Of a DNA stretch of 64,000 nucleotides, positions 1 through 10,588 are shown one piece after another. The stretch lies in the NCBI GenBank assembly GCA_017893485.1, contig CM030361.1:307177224-307241223 (forward strand). Direction: 5' to 3'. Source of the DNA: Hemerocallis citrina. Its lineage: Eukaryota > Streptophyta > Magnoliopsida > Asparagales > Asphodelaceae. Numbering within the stretch: position 1 is the stretch's first letter; the number at the start of each line of letters is the position of its first letter. The notes below the pieces were generated by a model that was not told the DNA's origin, did not search any database, and saw only the letters and a program-made list of their open reading frames with translations. The position numbers and the translations under genes are program-made.

Positions 1-1721
1 ACTGTATGAAAATTGTTTGTGAAATGTGAAAGTTATTAAATTCTATCTATTTTCGTATTTCTTTGGCGGAATTAGATTTCGTTTCACTGGTTGCGAGATA
101 TCTTAGTTTTCGTACAGTAGTGTTGGGATTTCCAGATTCGCTAAACTATGTTTTCTTGATGCTTTCTTATTTTTGATAACTAATCTAATTTTACTAGAAA
201 ATTTTGAAACATTATATTTTTATTCTGAACATATAGGAGAATACCCCAGATTTTTTGTGGATTTATTTAATGTGTTTTCATGCACTTGAATTCGTTTTCT
301 TGATTTCCGGCTAAACGGGTTTTCTGTATTCAAATCGGTTTTGAGCTGTGTTGTTGTGAACTAGTATATGACTTAATTATACTCGCTGGATTCGTGTGGA
401 TGTCTAATTTCCAGATCCTTCGACGGATCCAGATTTTCTTGTTTGTAACTCTTGGAATCACTGTTTTACTACAGCATGGTCTTGCTGTCCTGAACTTGAG
501 ATTTGTTTATTTTATTCGTTTATGAGATATTTTACACTTGTACATGTTTAGTTTGCTACTTGAACTTTTCACATGATCATGCCATTCTATTCTTGATATG
601 TTTTGCATATACACCTGTTTTGTTTGACATAAATAATAAAATTGACCAAGCCGGGGTTAAGGGTAAGATCTAGTAGTGGATAGTGCAGAAACGTGTACTC
701 GGAACAACCTAGTGGTTATTGGAGCTTGTTTACATGTGGAGCTTGACACGATATACATGACACTGGAGCTTGTTTCGGTTTTGGAGCTTGTTTACATGAT
801 ACTTGGAGCTTGTCCCTGAGTACAATGCCCTGTACGGTCCCCTATAAAATCTAAAGCGAAACTGTTTGTTGTAGAAACCATGTAGTAAAAACCGGAATGT
901 ATAAAGTGCTACCTAGATAGTAAATCATCACAATACTTGATACATGCTACTTGAACATGATACTTGAACATGCTACATGCTTGCTTGATACTTGACTATA
1001 TGATACATGAGACTTGTTGACATAAGACTTGTTTACATGAATATATGAAACTTGATACTCGATACATGATTACATGACAGTTGACACTTGATGCATGTTT
1101 ATAAGATACTTGATTACTTGACACTTGATCCTTGCCATTTCCACTTGTTCACTTTTACCATACTAGTTTTTTATATTGGACATCATGATTATACCATGCT
1201 AGGTTTATTGCTTAGATTCACCCCATTCCATGCACTTGTATCCTACACTATTTGTGACCCGTGACTTGCAATTGACGGGTACTTATTTTCTTCTTTTCTC
1301 CTTCTGCAAATTTACTAATTGCAGATCAGGATGGACGGCTGCCAGATGGTATTGGCGAGATGATGTACTAGTGCTAGATTGCATGCTTTATTTATATATT
1401 ATTATTATTTGTTGCTTGAACTCGAATAAGATGTACTTGATTACTTGGATATTTATCTTGTATTTTTGGGCGATGTGACCCAAAATATTTGACTTGTTCA
1501 GAACTTGATTATTTGAGATTATGGTATTTGGTTTTCAAGTAATTTCTGTTGGTATCTTGTTTCAATTATGCATGAATGGTTGTGCCTTTTTGCTTCCGAC
1601 TCTGATTATCTTGTGAAATTTTGTAAAGATTCTTGAACAGCTTATGGATGATGAAAATGATTCGCTAGGCTTTTGTTACATATCCATATTCCGTATTCTT
1701 TTTGGGAAGCGGGACGTGACA
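1..1721 (+). mobile_element. Right part of a long LTR (non-autonomous LTR retroelement), truncated by the window edge
   Basis: The segment ends in GGGAAGCGGGACGTGACA. This is nearly the same 3' terminus as the complete element at 42881-45970 (CGGGAAGCGGGGCGTGACA). Both copies share, in order, AAGCCGGGGTTAAGGG (here about 653), a GTGTACTCGG block, a variable repeat stretch, a TCTAAGCGAAA-like block, a TTTGCAG or TTTTTAG acceptor-like site and the terminal block. The other copy starts with TG, ends with CA and has a target duplication, so this is read as the downstream part of a related LTR. There is no convincing coding capacity; the small ORF at 1230-1478 is treated as chance. The left end lies outside the window. 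Confidence 0.6.
715..1145. repeat. Low-complexity ACTTGA / TGGAGCTTG repeat stretch inside the LTR
   Basis: TGGAGCTTGTTT recurs four or five times between about 719 and 815. It is followed by many variants of ATACTTGA, ACATGA and ACTTGTT up to about 1145. The related LTR at 42881-45970 has an unrelated 45-bp triplication at the corresponding place. Confidence 0.6.
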
Positions 1722-1879
1722 TAAATAATTTTGCATCTCAAAAAGCCCGAAAGATAACACTTAAATAAAAATATATTAATTTTAACAAAATATTATTATA
1801 AGCTTTTAAAACGCCTCATTTCGGAGTTCACTTTAGGCCTCAATAAGTGTTGGGCCGGCCCTGGATCGCCACCTCCAAA
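1722..1879. other. Short spacer with hAT-like terminal motif
   Basis: This is an AT-rich piece followed by a CATTTCGGAG...GGCCTCAATAAGTG block and the palindrome GGGCCGGCCCTG (1852-1863). Such GGGCCGGCCC ends are common at plant hAT-type transposon termini. No partner terminus was found nearby, so this is probably a remnant. It marks the truncated left edge of the next retroelement. Confidence 0.3.
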
Positions 1880-2780
1880 CCGCCTGGTGGATCATGAGAG
1901 TTTTAAAACTCTCGATGTGGTCGGCGGGGTCCGACTCCCCATTGTATGACTCAAAGTTAGGGGGCTTAAAGTTTTGTGGGACCGGGGCTTCCATGATGGC
2001 TCAGGAGAACGGGGGCCTGCTCGGACAGAAATTCCTTGCCCGTTGTTCCTCTTCTCTGTCAAGTCGGCCAAGGCACTTCTCCATCTCGTGGAGACGGTGG
2101 TAGACCGAGTCTTCCCTTCGGTCATATCCTGCTGATTCGCTAGACTCTTTCCCATGCGAAAGGGGACTAGGAGTGCGGTGGTGACGGCTTGGGGCAAGTT
2201 TAGGACTAGGTGCCAGTTGCTCGTGGTTAAGAGCGGCATTGAGGGCCCGCAGGACGGCCTCTTGAAAATCTTGGAACTCCGCCCTTGTGACTGGTGCCTC
2301 TCCAGCTTGGCGATCTCTGTGTGTGGCTCAGCGTACTGGCGAATGACTTCTCTGCCGATGACGTTAAGGGGACTCTCTTTGCCTCCTCGGGGGAGGGGAT
2401 CTTCTGGTCCTTGGTCTGCGGGAGGTCCGGACTCTTGAGACCCCAAGGTGCTCAAGTTGATGGACTCCCCCAAGGGCGCATTATCCATTCAGGCGAGTTC
2501 GGAGGTCGACCCCCTTTTGGCGGTTGGCAATCACTTGACGGAGATCCCGCTCGGGAGGGCTTTGAGAAGCCATAGAGTCAACTAGAGGATTGTGGACCGC
2601 AACATGGTCCTGAGAAGAATGTTGCTTTGGATGACTCCTACGAGAGCCCCCTTGGGCAGCCCTCCGAGACCCTGGAGGGGCCTGTTGAGGAGGAGCACCT
2701 TGAGCTGGAGGAGGGGGAGGAGGAAGAGAAGTGGTTCTTCGGCTGGAGACCCCTTTTCTTTTGGATGCATGTCTTGAAAC
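1880..2780 (-). pseudogene. gag N-terminal fragment of E1 (degenerate)
   Basis: Minus-strand frames resemble the N-terminal low-complexity half of the Gag at 31079-32877. The first frame spans 2770-2582, and a second at 2488-1892 has frame changes. The DALYRRLHEMERR-like coiled region and the motif before the capsid core are recognisable only across frames. The capsid core (Retrotrans_gag) is missing because the element is cut at about 1880. No functional protein is expected. Confidence 0.6.
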
Positions 2781-2818
2781 TAACCTCGCTGATAAAGTTA
2801 GGTCGGGTTGCTTTTTTG

Positions 2819-2840
2819 GTTCCCACAGACGGCGCCAATC
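2819..2840 (-). other. Primer binding site of E1
   Basis: Directly inside the LTR the minus strand reads ATTGGCGCCGTCTGTGGGAA. TGGCGCCGTC matches the complement of the 3' end expected for plant tRNA-Asp, a usual primer for Tat/Athila-type elements. It is the least altered version of this site in the window. Confidence 0.7.
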
Positions 2841-3423
2841 TGTTGCTGCTGAATCTTGTATGGGGGCAATAGACAGAATTTGTGGATTCTTGAGAAAATA
2901 AACAAGGCAAACCTGTTGACCTGTTGACCTTCACCAACGTGTTGACTTGGTCACTTGTTGCTGCTGCGATCCTGCAAAAAGTGCGAAATACCGGGATGGA
3001 TCCCGGCGACGCACCCTCCGACGCTCTTGTCAGTAATCAGAAAGATTATGAAAGAGCTTTTACTGGAAAAAGATTGATTACCTTCTTATGGTGGGGGGAG
3101 AAGGGTTTTTATAGCCGCCTTAGGGATTCGTTTCAAGATAAGAACAAATATCTACTTCCCGGTGTGAATGGATAGAATTGGTTAAAACCTCCTCTTATGG
3201 ATAATTATGAATCTAAATTCTTCTTTATCCTTCTGGACTGGTTTGTAACGGGTTGGGACCCGTACCCAGTAAGACAGTTCCGTTTATGAGTTGTTGGGTT
3301 TTGAAGAAAGGCCCAGTCCCCATTTCAGACCCATTTGTAGGTAAAATTACCGTTTTACCCCTGAGCTTTAAGATTCGTGCCGATTTGAACGATCCCGATT
3401 TAATCTTATTTTTAGCCATATCA
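2841..3423 (-). repeat. 5' LTR of E1 (583 bp)
   Basis: The plus strand begins TGTTGCTGCTGAATC and ends TTTTTAGCCATATCA (TG...CA). It shares many blocks with the E3 LTRs, including TGATCCCGGCGACGCACCCTCC-like, CAGACCCATTTG and the terminal block. On the minus strand it opens TGATATGGCTAAAAATA. Confidence 0.75.
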
Positions 3424-4958
3424 GATGGCTACCACCAAAAATTTTCTTTGACCCATTGCCTGTGAGAAGGGGCCGACTAGGTCCATCCCCCACATAGCGA
3501 AAGGGGTCAGGCTGGATAGGGATCGGAGGTTGGCCTGGGGAAGCCTCGTCACCGACGAAAATCTTTGGCAAGGGCCACATCGCTTGACGAGGTCTTGGGA
3601 GTCTTGCAGCATTGTAGGCTCGTAGTACCCGTGATTTAAGGCCTTTCGGGCGAGTGACCTGCTCCCCATGTGGCATCCGCCGATCCCCTCGTGCAGTTCC
3701 TTCATAGCGTACTTCGCCTCGTCTGGAGTAAAGCAATGGAGGTAGGGCCTAATGTCGGCTGATGTGTATGAGTTCTTGAAGAGCATTCCTTCAATCAGGG
3801 TGAATCTTTCGGAGCGGGCCCTGATTCTTCTTGCTTTGGCTCGATCTTGAGGGAGCTCGCCGTCCAAAAGAAATTTTCGAATGGGCATCGTCCAGTTGTC
3901 TGGTTGGAGATCAGTGGTGAGGCAGGAGGCTTCGGGAAGGTCTATGCTGGGCTTGAGGAGAACTTCGATCGAAACGGTGCGGTCGAGCCCTTCAAATGAT
4001 GACGAGGCGAGCTTCGATAACGAATCCGCCTGGGTGTTCTGTTCCCTGGGGATCTGTTCTACAGAGTGGTATTCGGAAGACTCTAATAGGTGATGGACTA
4101 CGGCCAGGTACTGCACCATTCAGGGTTCGTGAGCTTCGTACTCCCCGGTGATCTGGTTGACCACAAACAGGGAGTCGCTGATGGCCTTGATGTGTCTGGA
4201 TCCGGCCTTGTGTGCAAGGGTGAGCCCCGCGATCATAGCTTCATACTCTGCTTAGTGTTTGAAGCTGGAAAATTCAGACGCAGGGAATACTGAAGGACAA
4301 AATCATCGGGCCCTTTCAGAATGACGCCCGCTCCGCTTCCGCCCTCGCAAGACGAGCCGTCGACATAAACCTCGGCGTTGTAGGTCTCGAATTGGGGAGG
4401 CCTGAAATTCTGAGGAATCTCGGCTTCTAGGATTTGGGGGAAAGGGGGTCCGGTCGGACGATGACTGTGACCCGGCATTGGTCCGCCCTCACCAAGATGG
4501 GCGAGGCGGTTCTCCATTTCCTCCAAACGACGAAGGACGATGTCTTCCTGTTCCTGAGGACGAGCCGATCCACGGGACTTGCTGGCTACTTTTCCTGACC
4601 GAGGGTCGGAACTGTGGCGGACCTCGGTAGTCTGGCCGCCTCGGATAGCTTGGAGAATCTCATCCCAGAAGTTCTGGAATTCGACCCTTGTGACGGGGGC
4701 TTGCCCTACCGGGTCCGGTTGGGGATTGCACACCTGGGAAGGCTGTCGACGATGGTTCGAGACCGAGTTGAAAGTGGCCTCTCCCCTCATCCGGCTGGCC
4801 TGCCTGTCCGAGATGACGCGATGCAAATCCGACGCATTTGAAGGTCGGGCAGCGCTGTTGACCCGAGGTTGGTTGGAACCCTGGACATTAGTGCGGCCAT
4901 GATGTAGGGGGTCCGGATGTCGTTCCGAAGTGACGGCCCTTCTGGTTTTGGGAGCCAT
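3424..4958 (-). pseudogene. gag-RNase H-integrase remnant of E2
   Basis: An ATG at 4958 opens a Gag N-terminus that runs to a PPQFETYN motif. At about 4380 it passes in frame into RNase H (AEVYVDGSSCEGGSGAG). The missing segment is most of gag, the protease and the reverse transcriptase. RNase H then suffers a small frameshift near 4245 (KQ then AEYEA in another frame), and there is a stop before MVQYLAVV at about 4120. From 4119 the frame covers the RNase H end, the integrase HHCC finger (LHEGIGGCHMG ... CGPCQ) and the first catalytic Asp region (MWGMDLVGP). It ends at VVAI because E1 is inserted there. RNase H acidic residues (VDGS, AEYEA, SDS) are visible. Dead. Confidence 0.75.
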
Positions 4959-5024
4959 GGATGGACTCGAACCTGAGGTGACGACTCTGGCTGGGCTCGG
5001 AAGGACGACAGTACCTAAAAGGAG

Positions 5025-5046
5025 GTTCCCATAGATAGTGCCAACC
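5025..5046 (-). other. Primer binding site of E2 (altered)
   Basis: The minus strand reads TTGGCACTATCTATGGGAAC next to the LTR. Relative to E1 it carries only G-to-A and C-to-T changes in the GGCGCCGTC core. Confidence 0.55.
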
Positions 5047-5590
5047 TGATGTTGTTTGTTTTTGGGGTGTGGGGGCAACAGGTGTAAGTTCTTTTAATTT
5101 GTATAGTAGAAGTCCTGATGCTGTACTGGCACTGGTCCGACCCCGGGTAGCGGTAGTTGGCTCGGAAGTGGGAGCGGTGAGGTAGGGACCGGGTGCTCGA
5201 CTCGGATCCAGCAGTTCGGCTCGGATCCGGGGGCTCGGCTCGGATCTGGGGGCTCGGCTCGGATCCTGGGTACCTGCACACTACCTAGAAACATCAGGAG
5301 AAGTTCCGGCGACAGGCCCTCCGATGATCTAGTCAGTCACTTGGAAAAGTAACAGTAGCTAGGGTTCAGGGGTAGAAAGTTTGATTACCTGGCCAGTGGG
5401 GGAGGGGGTATGGAATTTATAGGCAGAGGAAACAGGTCTGAAATCCTGCCGGGCTGGGTCGGACCCGTTTTCTCATGGGCCTGAAGTGGAAGAGGCCCAT
5501 CCGGCTCTGGGTTGATATGATGATCAGGGGAGAGCGGGTTTTGAGGAGATCTAATGGCCCCGGAGGGGCCACGTCATCTTACCCACATCA
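5047..5590 (-). repeat. 5' LTR of E2 (544 bp) with internal GCTCGG repeats
   Basis: The plus strand starts TGATGTTGTTTG and ends CCCACATCA. The LTR lies next to the primer binding site on the left and the (AT)n tract on the right. Inside, at about 5185-5275, CTCGGCTCGGATC-type units of roughly 20-24 bp occur four times. Confidence 0.6.
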
Positions 5591-5615
5591 AATATATATA
5601 TATATATATATATAT
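5591..5615. repeat. (AT)n microsatellite at the left MULE edge
   Basis: This is a pure AT dinucleotide run between the E2 LTR end and the first base of the MULE inverted repeat. Confidence 0.9.
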
Positions 5616-5729
5616 GAGCTTTCTTCCGTTGCAAACGGGTCGGAAGCGGGTCTGTTCACACAGACTCGTGCGAACTTTTATTTGGACCGTTGGATCCAAC
5701 GGTCCAGATTTTTTTTTGTAAAAATTTGC

Positions 5730-5816
5730 CTTAACCCGTCGTTGGGAATGACGGGTTAAGGCTAAATTTTATTTTTAAAAAATAGCCTTAACCTGTCCTT
5801 CCCAAGAACTGGTTAA
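5730..5816. repeat. Two AACCCGT...ACGGGTT hairpins in the left TIR
   Basis: At about 5731-5761, CCTTAACCCGTCGTT is followed by the inverted AATGACGGGTTAAGG. At about 5785-5817 a second, more degenerate pair (TTAACCTGTCC ... AACTGGTTAAG) follows. The same hairpin type recurs at 10590-11330, 12695-13025, 15505-16060 and 20932-21018. Confidence 0.7.
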
Positions 5817-5817
5817 G

Positions 5818-6082
5818 ACAATCTATATTCATTTGTATTTGCATTCAGATCGTCTTCTTCGGCGATTTCTCTCTCGTTCTTTCTTCTTTCTTCGACGAAC
5901 CCATTTCGAAAAAAAACCCTAATCCTTCGTCTATACCCAAATTTGCCCTCCTCCGTCCGCTCTCCCTCCTCTCTACTCCAAAGTTTGAAACCCTACTCTC
6001 TCATCCCCTCTTCGAAACAAAATCGAAACCCTAGTTCTCCTCCAAATCGATTCTTTGGCTTCATTTGGACCTAATTTGTAAG
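5818..6082 (+). promoter_or_regulatory. TIR-borne promoter and leader exon for the transposase (predicted)
   Basis: CTATATTCATTTG at about 5825 is a possible TATA region. A pyrimidine-rich leader with several AAACCCTA motifs follows and ends at the donor TAAG|GTATAG (6083). The same block occurs inverted at 20665-20930 upstream of the PMD gene. Joining to the acceptor TTTCCTAG at 7656 puts the ATG at 7659 two bases into the next exon. Confidence 0.45.
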
Positions 6083-6404
6083 GTATAGACTATTTCTTTA
6101 CCTCAGTAATCTATATTTGTATTTATTTTTAAATTTGTGTATACTAAAATATTTAGATAGTGGAGAAAAAATATTTTGCCTTAATAGATTTTAGATGTAA
6201 AATTGGGTTGACTTTAACTATATTCAATTGCCGAATTTTTTTGCTTGCGTTAGTAATTTGTAGAACTAGAATCGTATATACGAAAATAGTTAGAAAATTT
6301 TCAGTGCGGTTATGGTTGAAAACCCTGCAAACAACCGTAAAACATACGAAACTTTGCGAGTAGGTTCGTCTCATGTAGTACAAGCCACCCCAAGTTGTAG
6401 AAGT

Positions 6405-7545
6405 GAGTTTCGACTCACGGTTCGAGAGATACGGCCGCGTATCGCTTTCAGTTGAAAAAAACCAAGTATAGCGGTGTACGGCCGTATCTCGCAAACCGTG
6501 ACTCGAAACTCACTTCTACAAGTTCGGGTGGCTTGCCCTACGTGAATTAGACCAAGTCGGAAAGTTTTATAATTTTGGGATGCCGTTTGTGCGGTTTTCT
6601 CAACTTCTTCGCATGAGAATTTTTTGACTTAGAATTTTATAAGTGCGGTTAGATTAGATTAGAAAACCCTTCAAACGAGATCCAAAAAATTTGAAACTTT
6701 GCTACTTGGTTGGTGTCCCCTATGAGAAGCCAACCCAAGTTTAGAAGTGAGTTTTGACTCACGGTTCGAGAGATACGACCACGTATCGCTTTCGGTTGAA
6801 AAAAACCAAGTAAAGCGGTACACGGCCGTATCTCGCAACCCGTGACTCGAAACTCGGTTCTACAAGTTCGGGTGGCTTGCGCTACGTGAATTTGACTAAG
6901 TTGGAAAGTTTTATAATTTTTGGATATCGTTTGTGCGGTTTTCTCAAGTTCCTCACATGAGAAGTTTTTCACTTAGAATTTTGTAAGGGCGGTTTGAGTT
7001 GAAAACCCTTCAAACGATATCCAAAAAACTTGAAACTTTGCGAGTTGGTTGGTGTCCCCTAGAACAAGCAACCAAAACTTGTATAAGTCAATTTCGACTC
7101 ACGGTCAGAGAGATACGGCCGTGTATCGCTTTCGGCTGATAAGAAGCCAAATAAAGTGATACACGGCCGTATCTCTCTAACCGTGAGTCAAAACTCACTT
7201 GTACAAGTTGGGATGGCTTGCGCTACGTGAATTCAAGCATGGTGCACTGATGTAATAATTTTGGATGCCGTCTGTGCGGTTTTGTGACGTTCCTAACATT
7301 AGAAGATAGTGACTTAGAAATTTTTAATTGCGGTTAGATTAGAAAACCCTTCAAACGACCTCCAAAAAATACGAAACTTTGCGAGTAGGATGATGTCATG
7401 TAGCACAGCAACCCGCACTTGTAGTAGTCAATTTGGACTCACGGTTAGATAGATACGGCCGTATAACGCTTTCGGTTGAAAAAAACACAAATAAAGTAAT
7501 ACATGGCCGTATTTCTCGAACCGTTCGTCGAAACAGACTTGTACA
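6405..7545. repeat. Four tandem ~340-bp units, each with a ~110-bp palindrome (left TIR)
   Basis: Palindromes begin near 6405, 6749, 7089 and 7429. Each has an arm with ACTCACGGTT..GAGATACGGCC, a GTTGAAAAAAACCAA-type centre, and an inverted arm with CACGGCCGTATCTCGC..CCGTGACTC. They would lie in the first intron of the transposase transcript. Confidence 0.8.
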
Positions 7546-7658
7546 AGTTGTGGTGGCTTGCGCTACGTGAATACAATCGTGTGTCGATTTTGGTTATAAA
7601 AACACCAAATACAACGGTTTAGTACCCCTAACTATTCTCCTTTCACGGTTTCCTAGGT

Positions 7659-9878
7659 ATGGACAGTTTTGAAGGAAGTTCTGTTGTCGGAAAGAAATTT
7701 GTTCGTGCACAACAAATTGGCGAGTTTGTTCCTCATGTTGACGAGCACCTAAAACCGAAGATTGGTATGACATTTCCCACTCTAGAGGAAGCGGAAAAAT
7801 TTTATTCATCTTGTTGCAAATGTGTAGGATTCTCTATGCGTAAGGGTGGAAATAAATACAAGAGAAACGATGTAGTGGATAAATCATATGTTTGTAATAA
7901 AATCGGGGAGTCACCGAATAATCATAATGAAGCTAGACGAGGAACAACTTCTATAACGGGTTGCAAAGCTTTCGTTCGTGTCAAACTAAACCCACTAAGT
8001 AATTCACAAAGTAATTTGTAGATTCTTTATTCGTTAAATGAAGCACACAATCACGAATTTACTTCACCCGGTAGACGTCACTTGCTACCTCGAAACCGTG
8101 AATTGACTAAGACCGATAAAAAAGTAATTGGTCAACTTACCGAAGCTAATGTCCCTATATACAAATAAATGCTATTCTTTGAAGGTGCAAGTGGAGGTAA
8201 CGAGAAAACTGGTTTCACTAAAACCGATGTCAGAAATCTCAGGAGAGACGAGATGGAGGATTTAAAAGGACACGACGGGCAAATGCTACTTGAGTTCTTT
8301 GAATCCAAAAAGGAGACCGATCCTTTATTCTATTTTGATTACCAATGTGATCCCGAAGGGCGATTGTCCCATTGTGTCTGGGTAGATGGTATCGGTAGAA
8401 AGAATTATGAAGTATTTGGGGATGTTCTCTGCTTTGATACTACCTATAATACAAACCGATACGGGATGTTGTTCGTACCATTTGTTGGATTCAACCATCA
8501 CTGGCAATCAATATTCCTAGGTTGTGGGTTCATCCCCAATGAGAAGGCATCCTCATTTGAGTGGTTCTTTGAAAAGTGGCGAGAAGCAATGGCATTCGAT
8601 CCGATGAACATCGTGACAGATGAGGATCATGGAATAACTTCTGCATTTTCTAAAGTTTTTCCAGCCACGTCACATAGATATTGCATTTGGCATATTTTGG
8701 ATAAGTTACCGCATGAAGTGCGTATGCAGAATAACGTTGACGAGTTCAGGGATGCTTTGAAGACTATCATTTATACGGCGGAATTTAAAACAGAATTTGA
8801 ACAGAAGTGAAAAAATTTGATCTCCCAGTACAAACTTGAGAATAACAAGTGGTTGAAGGAAAAATTTGAGATCTGCGAAAAATGGGCTCCCGTGTACGCA
8901 AGAGACTCATTTTGGGGTGGCATGTTGAGTACCCAACATAGCGAATCGCTACATTCATACTTGAAGCACCATACTCATAAGAAGTACTCATTACATGAAT
9001 TTGTCGTCATCTTTGACCGACTCTTAGAAAAACAAAGACACGATGAACTTAAAGAAACACATCGTAATCGTGAGGAGAGGCCAAAATTGAAGACCGAATG
9101 GGCGTTGGAGTCACAAATGGCGGGAACATACACACTGAAGATTTTCAACAAATTCCAACAAGAAGTTGTAAAAAGCTTATTACTTAATGTGAGTTTAATT
9201 GCGAGTATGGATACAACGGATAGTGCAGCTTATTCTGTAATAGTTTGTGGAAATGCAGAACCGAGGAAGGTGATTTCTTATTGTAAAATCACTAAAATTT
9301 CTAAATGCCCTTGTGCCATGTACAGCTTCGTAGGCATTCCTTGCAAACATCTACTGGCAGTTATTCGGTTCACAGATCACACCGCACTACCCGAGCAATA
9401 TATTTGCAAGCGACGGACCAGGGATCAACTGAGAAGAAGCAGTATACCGGTTCCCAATAGTATAGGCGACAATTTTGCCTCTCGTTATTGTGAACTGACT
9501 ATGCACTCAAGACATTTGGTCGATCTTGGTTGTTCTTCAGAGCGAGGGTACAATTACATGCTCGACCACATGCTCAAGGGAATCGAAGGCTTTGCTAATA
9601 CTGAATCAGTGAACAGCACACCACACGAAGGTAGTGCACAACCTGAGAGTAGTGGACATGCACATGCACATGCACATGTAGGTGACCCTGTGCAGTGCAC
9701 CACAAAGGGGAGGCCTAAAGGAAAACGGTTGAAGTCTATAAGAGAAGGCCAAAAAACGAAGAGGCCAAGACTTTGTAGGACATGCCTTCGTGTCGTAGGT
9801 CACGATTCACGGAATTGCCCAAAAAATATAGCAAAGTATTATATCAGAGATTTTGTATTTGTTAATTGGACTCAATGA
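7659..9878 (+). pseudogene. FAR1-type MULE transposase, one frame with three in-frame stops
   Basis: One reading frame of 740 codons runs from ATG 7659 to TGA 9876-9878 with no frameshift. Stops interrupt it at 8019 (TAG), 8166 (TAA) and 8808 (TGA). Residues about 36-110 resemble the FAR1 DNA-binding domain. Residues about 250-435 are the MULE transposase core with candidate catalytic residues D260 (CFDTTY), D321 (TDED) and E429 (HSESLHSYLK) plus the conserved CIWH motif. A SWIM zinc finger follows (CPC at 550-552, CKH at 562-564), then an HAHAHAH run, a GRPKGKR AT-hook-like stretch and a CX2CX5HX4C knuckle at 706-720. The family transposes MULEs by cut and paste; FHY3/FAR1 are domesticated relatives. 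The length is normal. Each stop is one transition from a sense codon, so the copy looks recently inactivated. Confidence 0.88.
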
Positions 9879-10579
9879 ATATAAACTTGTTGTAGTCGGT
9901 ACTAACTTATTATTCTTCCTTATTTAGTGGATCGGTGGGGAATGAAGAAGCTCCAAACACTGTAGAGAGTGATGATGATAAAGGCGAAGGTTCGTGCTAG
10001 GGGTTTTTTTAGTAATATGTATGTCATATCAAACTTTCAAGATAATCACCGAATAATTGCTTAATTTTTTATTTTGTTATGCAGATAATTATTAATTTCG
10101 ACTCGAATATTAACTTTTATTTTTTTTTATTTTTTGGTGTAGGTCCGGAATGAAACCAAAAAACGCGCCCAATGGAAAGAAGCAATGCGTTGAAAAATTC
10201 GTTACTTTTGATTGTATATATGTGGTTAATTGAATGTAGCTGTTTGGTACAACTAAATTAATGATGTATTTAATCAGATTGTAATCTCTGTATGTCGGTT
10301 TATTTTGTGTATTTGTGAACTGCATATGTTGCTATGGATTTTGATCTTGTATTTGGGTAGCGAATGTTTATTTATGTCGAAATTTGTGAATTTTGAAGAT
10401 GTGTACAATTTGGGCAGCTCGATCTGTTTGTGAATTTTTTGGTAATGAAAATTGTCTAGATTCCGATGTGAACAGATTTATTTCTTGTGTGGGAGATTGT
10501 GTATTTTCTGGATGATATATCTATATTGTGGAAAATTGTAAAAATGTACGCAGTATTGAAGAAAAGATGCTGCCAGATA
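9879..10579. other. AT-rich region downstream of the transposase
   Basis: A TTATTTAG acceptor-like site near 9928 is followed by an acidic open stretch (GAGAGTGATGATGATAAAGG), so a small extra 3' exon is possible. The rest looks like a 3' untranslated region or spacer. No other feature is recognised. Confidence 0.3.
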
Positions 10580-10588
10580 CTCTCTACT

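Larger units (their letters stand above)
1880..3423 (-). mobile_element. Truncated Ty3/gypsy (Tat-like) retroelement E1, minus strand
   Basis: On the minus strand the order is 5' LTR (3423 to 2841), primer binding site, then gag up to about 1880, where homology to the gag at 31079-32877 stops just after the LMIHQA motif. The rest of gag, pol and the 3' LTR are missing. The 5' end is inserted inside the integrase reading frame of element E2. The family is the same as at 25806-33551, 54251-55719 and 61624-64000. Confidence 0.75.
3424..5590 (-). mobile_element. Internally deleted Ty3/gypsy (Tat-like) element E2, minus strand
   Basis: The minus-strand order is 5' LTR (5590 to 5047), primer binding site, gag N-terminus fused to RNase H, then the integrase zinc finger and start of the integrase core, where E1 interrupts it at 3424. 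Protease and reverse transcriptase are deleted. The 3' part was lost together with the left part of E1. The (AT)n tract and MULE follow the LTR edge directly. Confidence 0.7.
5616..7575. repeat. Left TIR of the MULE
   Basis: It matches the reverse complement of 18830-21136 in order: terminal block, hairpin pair with AACCCGT / ACGGGTT, leader block with many AAACCC motifs, a TTCAATTGCCGAATT-like block, then four tandem units of about 340 bp. The inner end is approximate. Confidence 0.75.
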
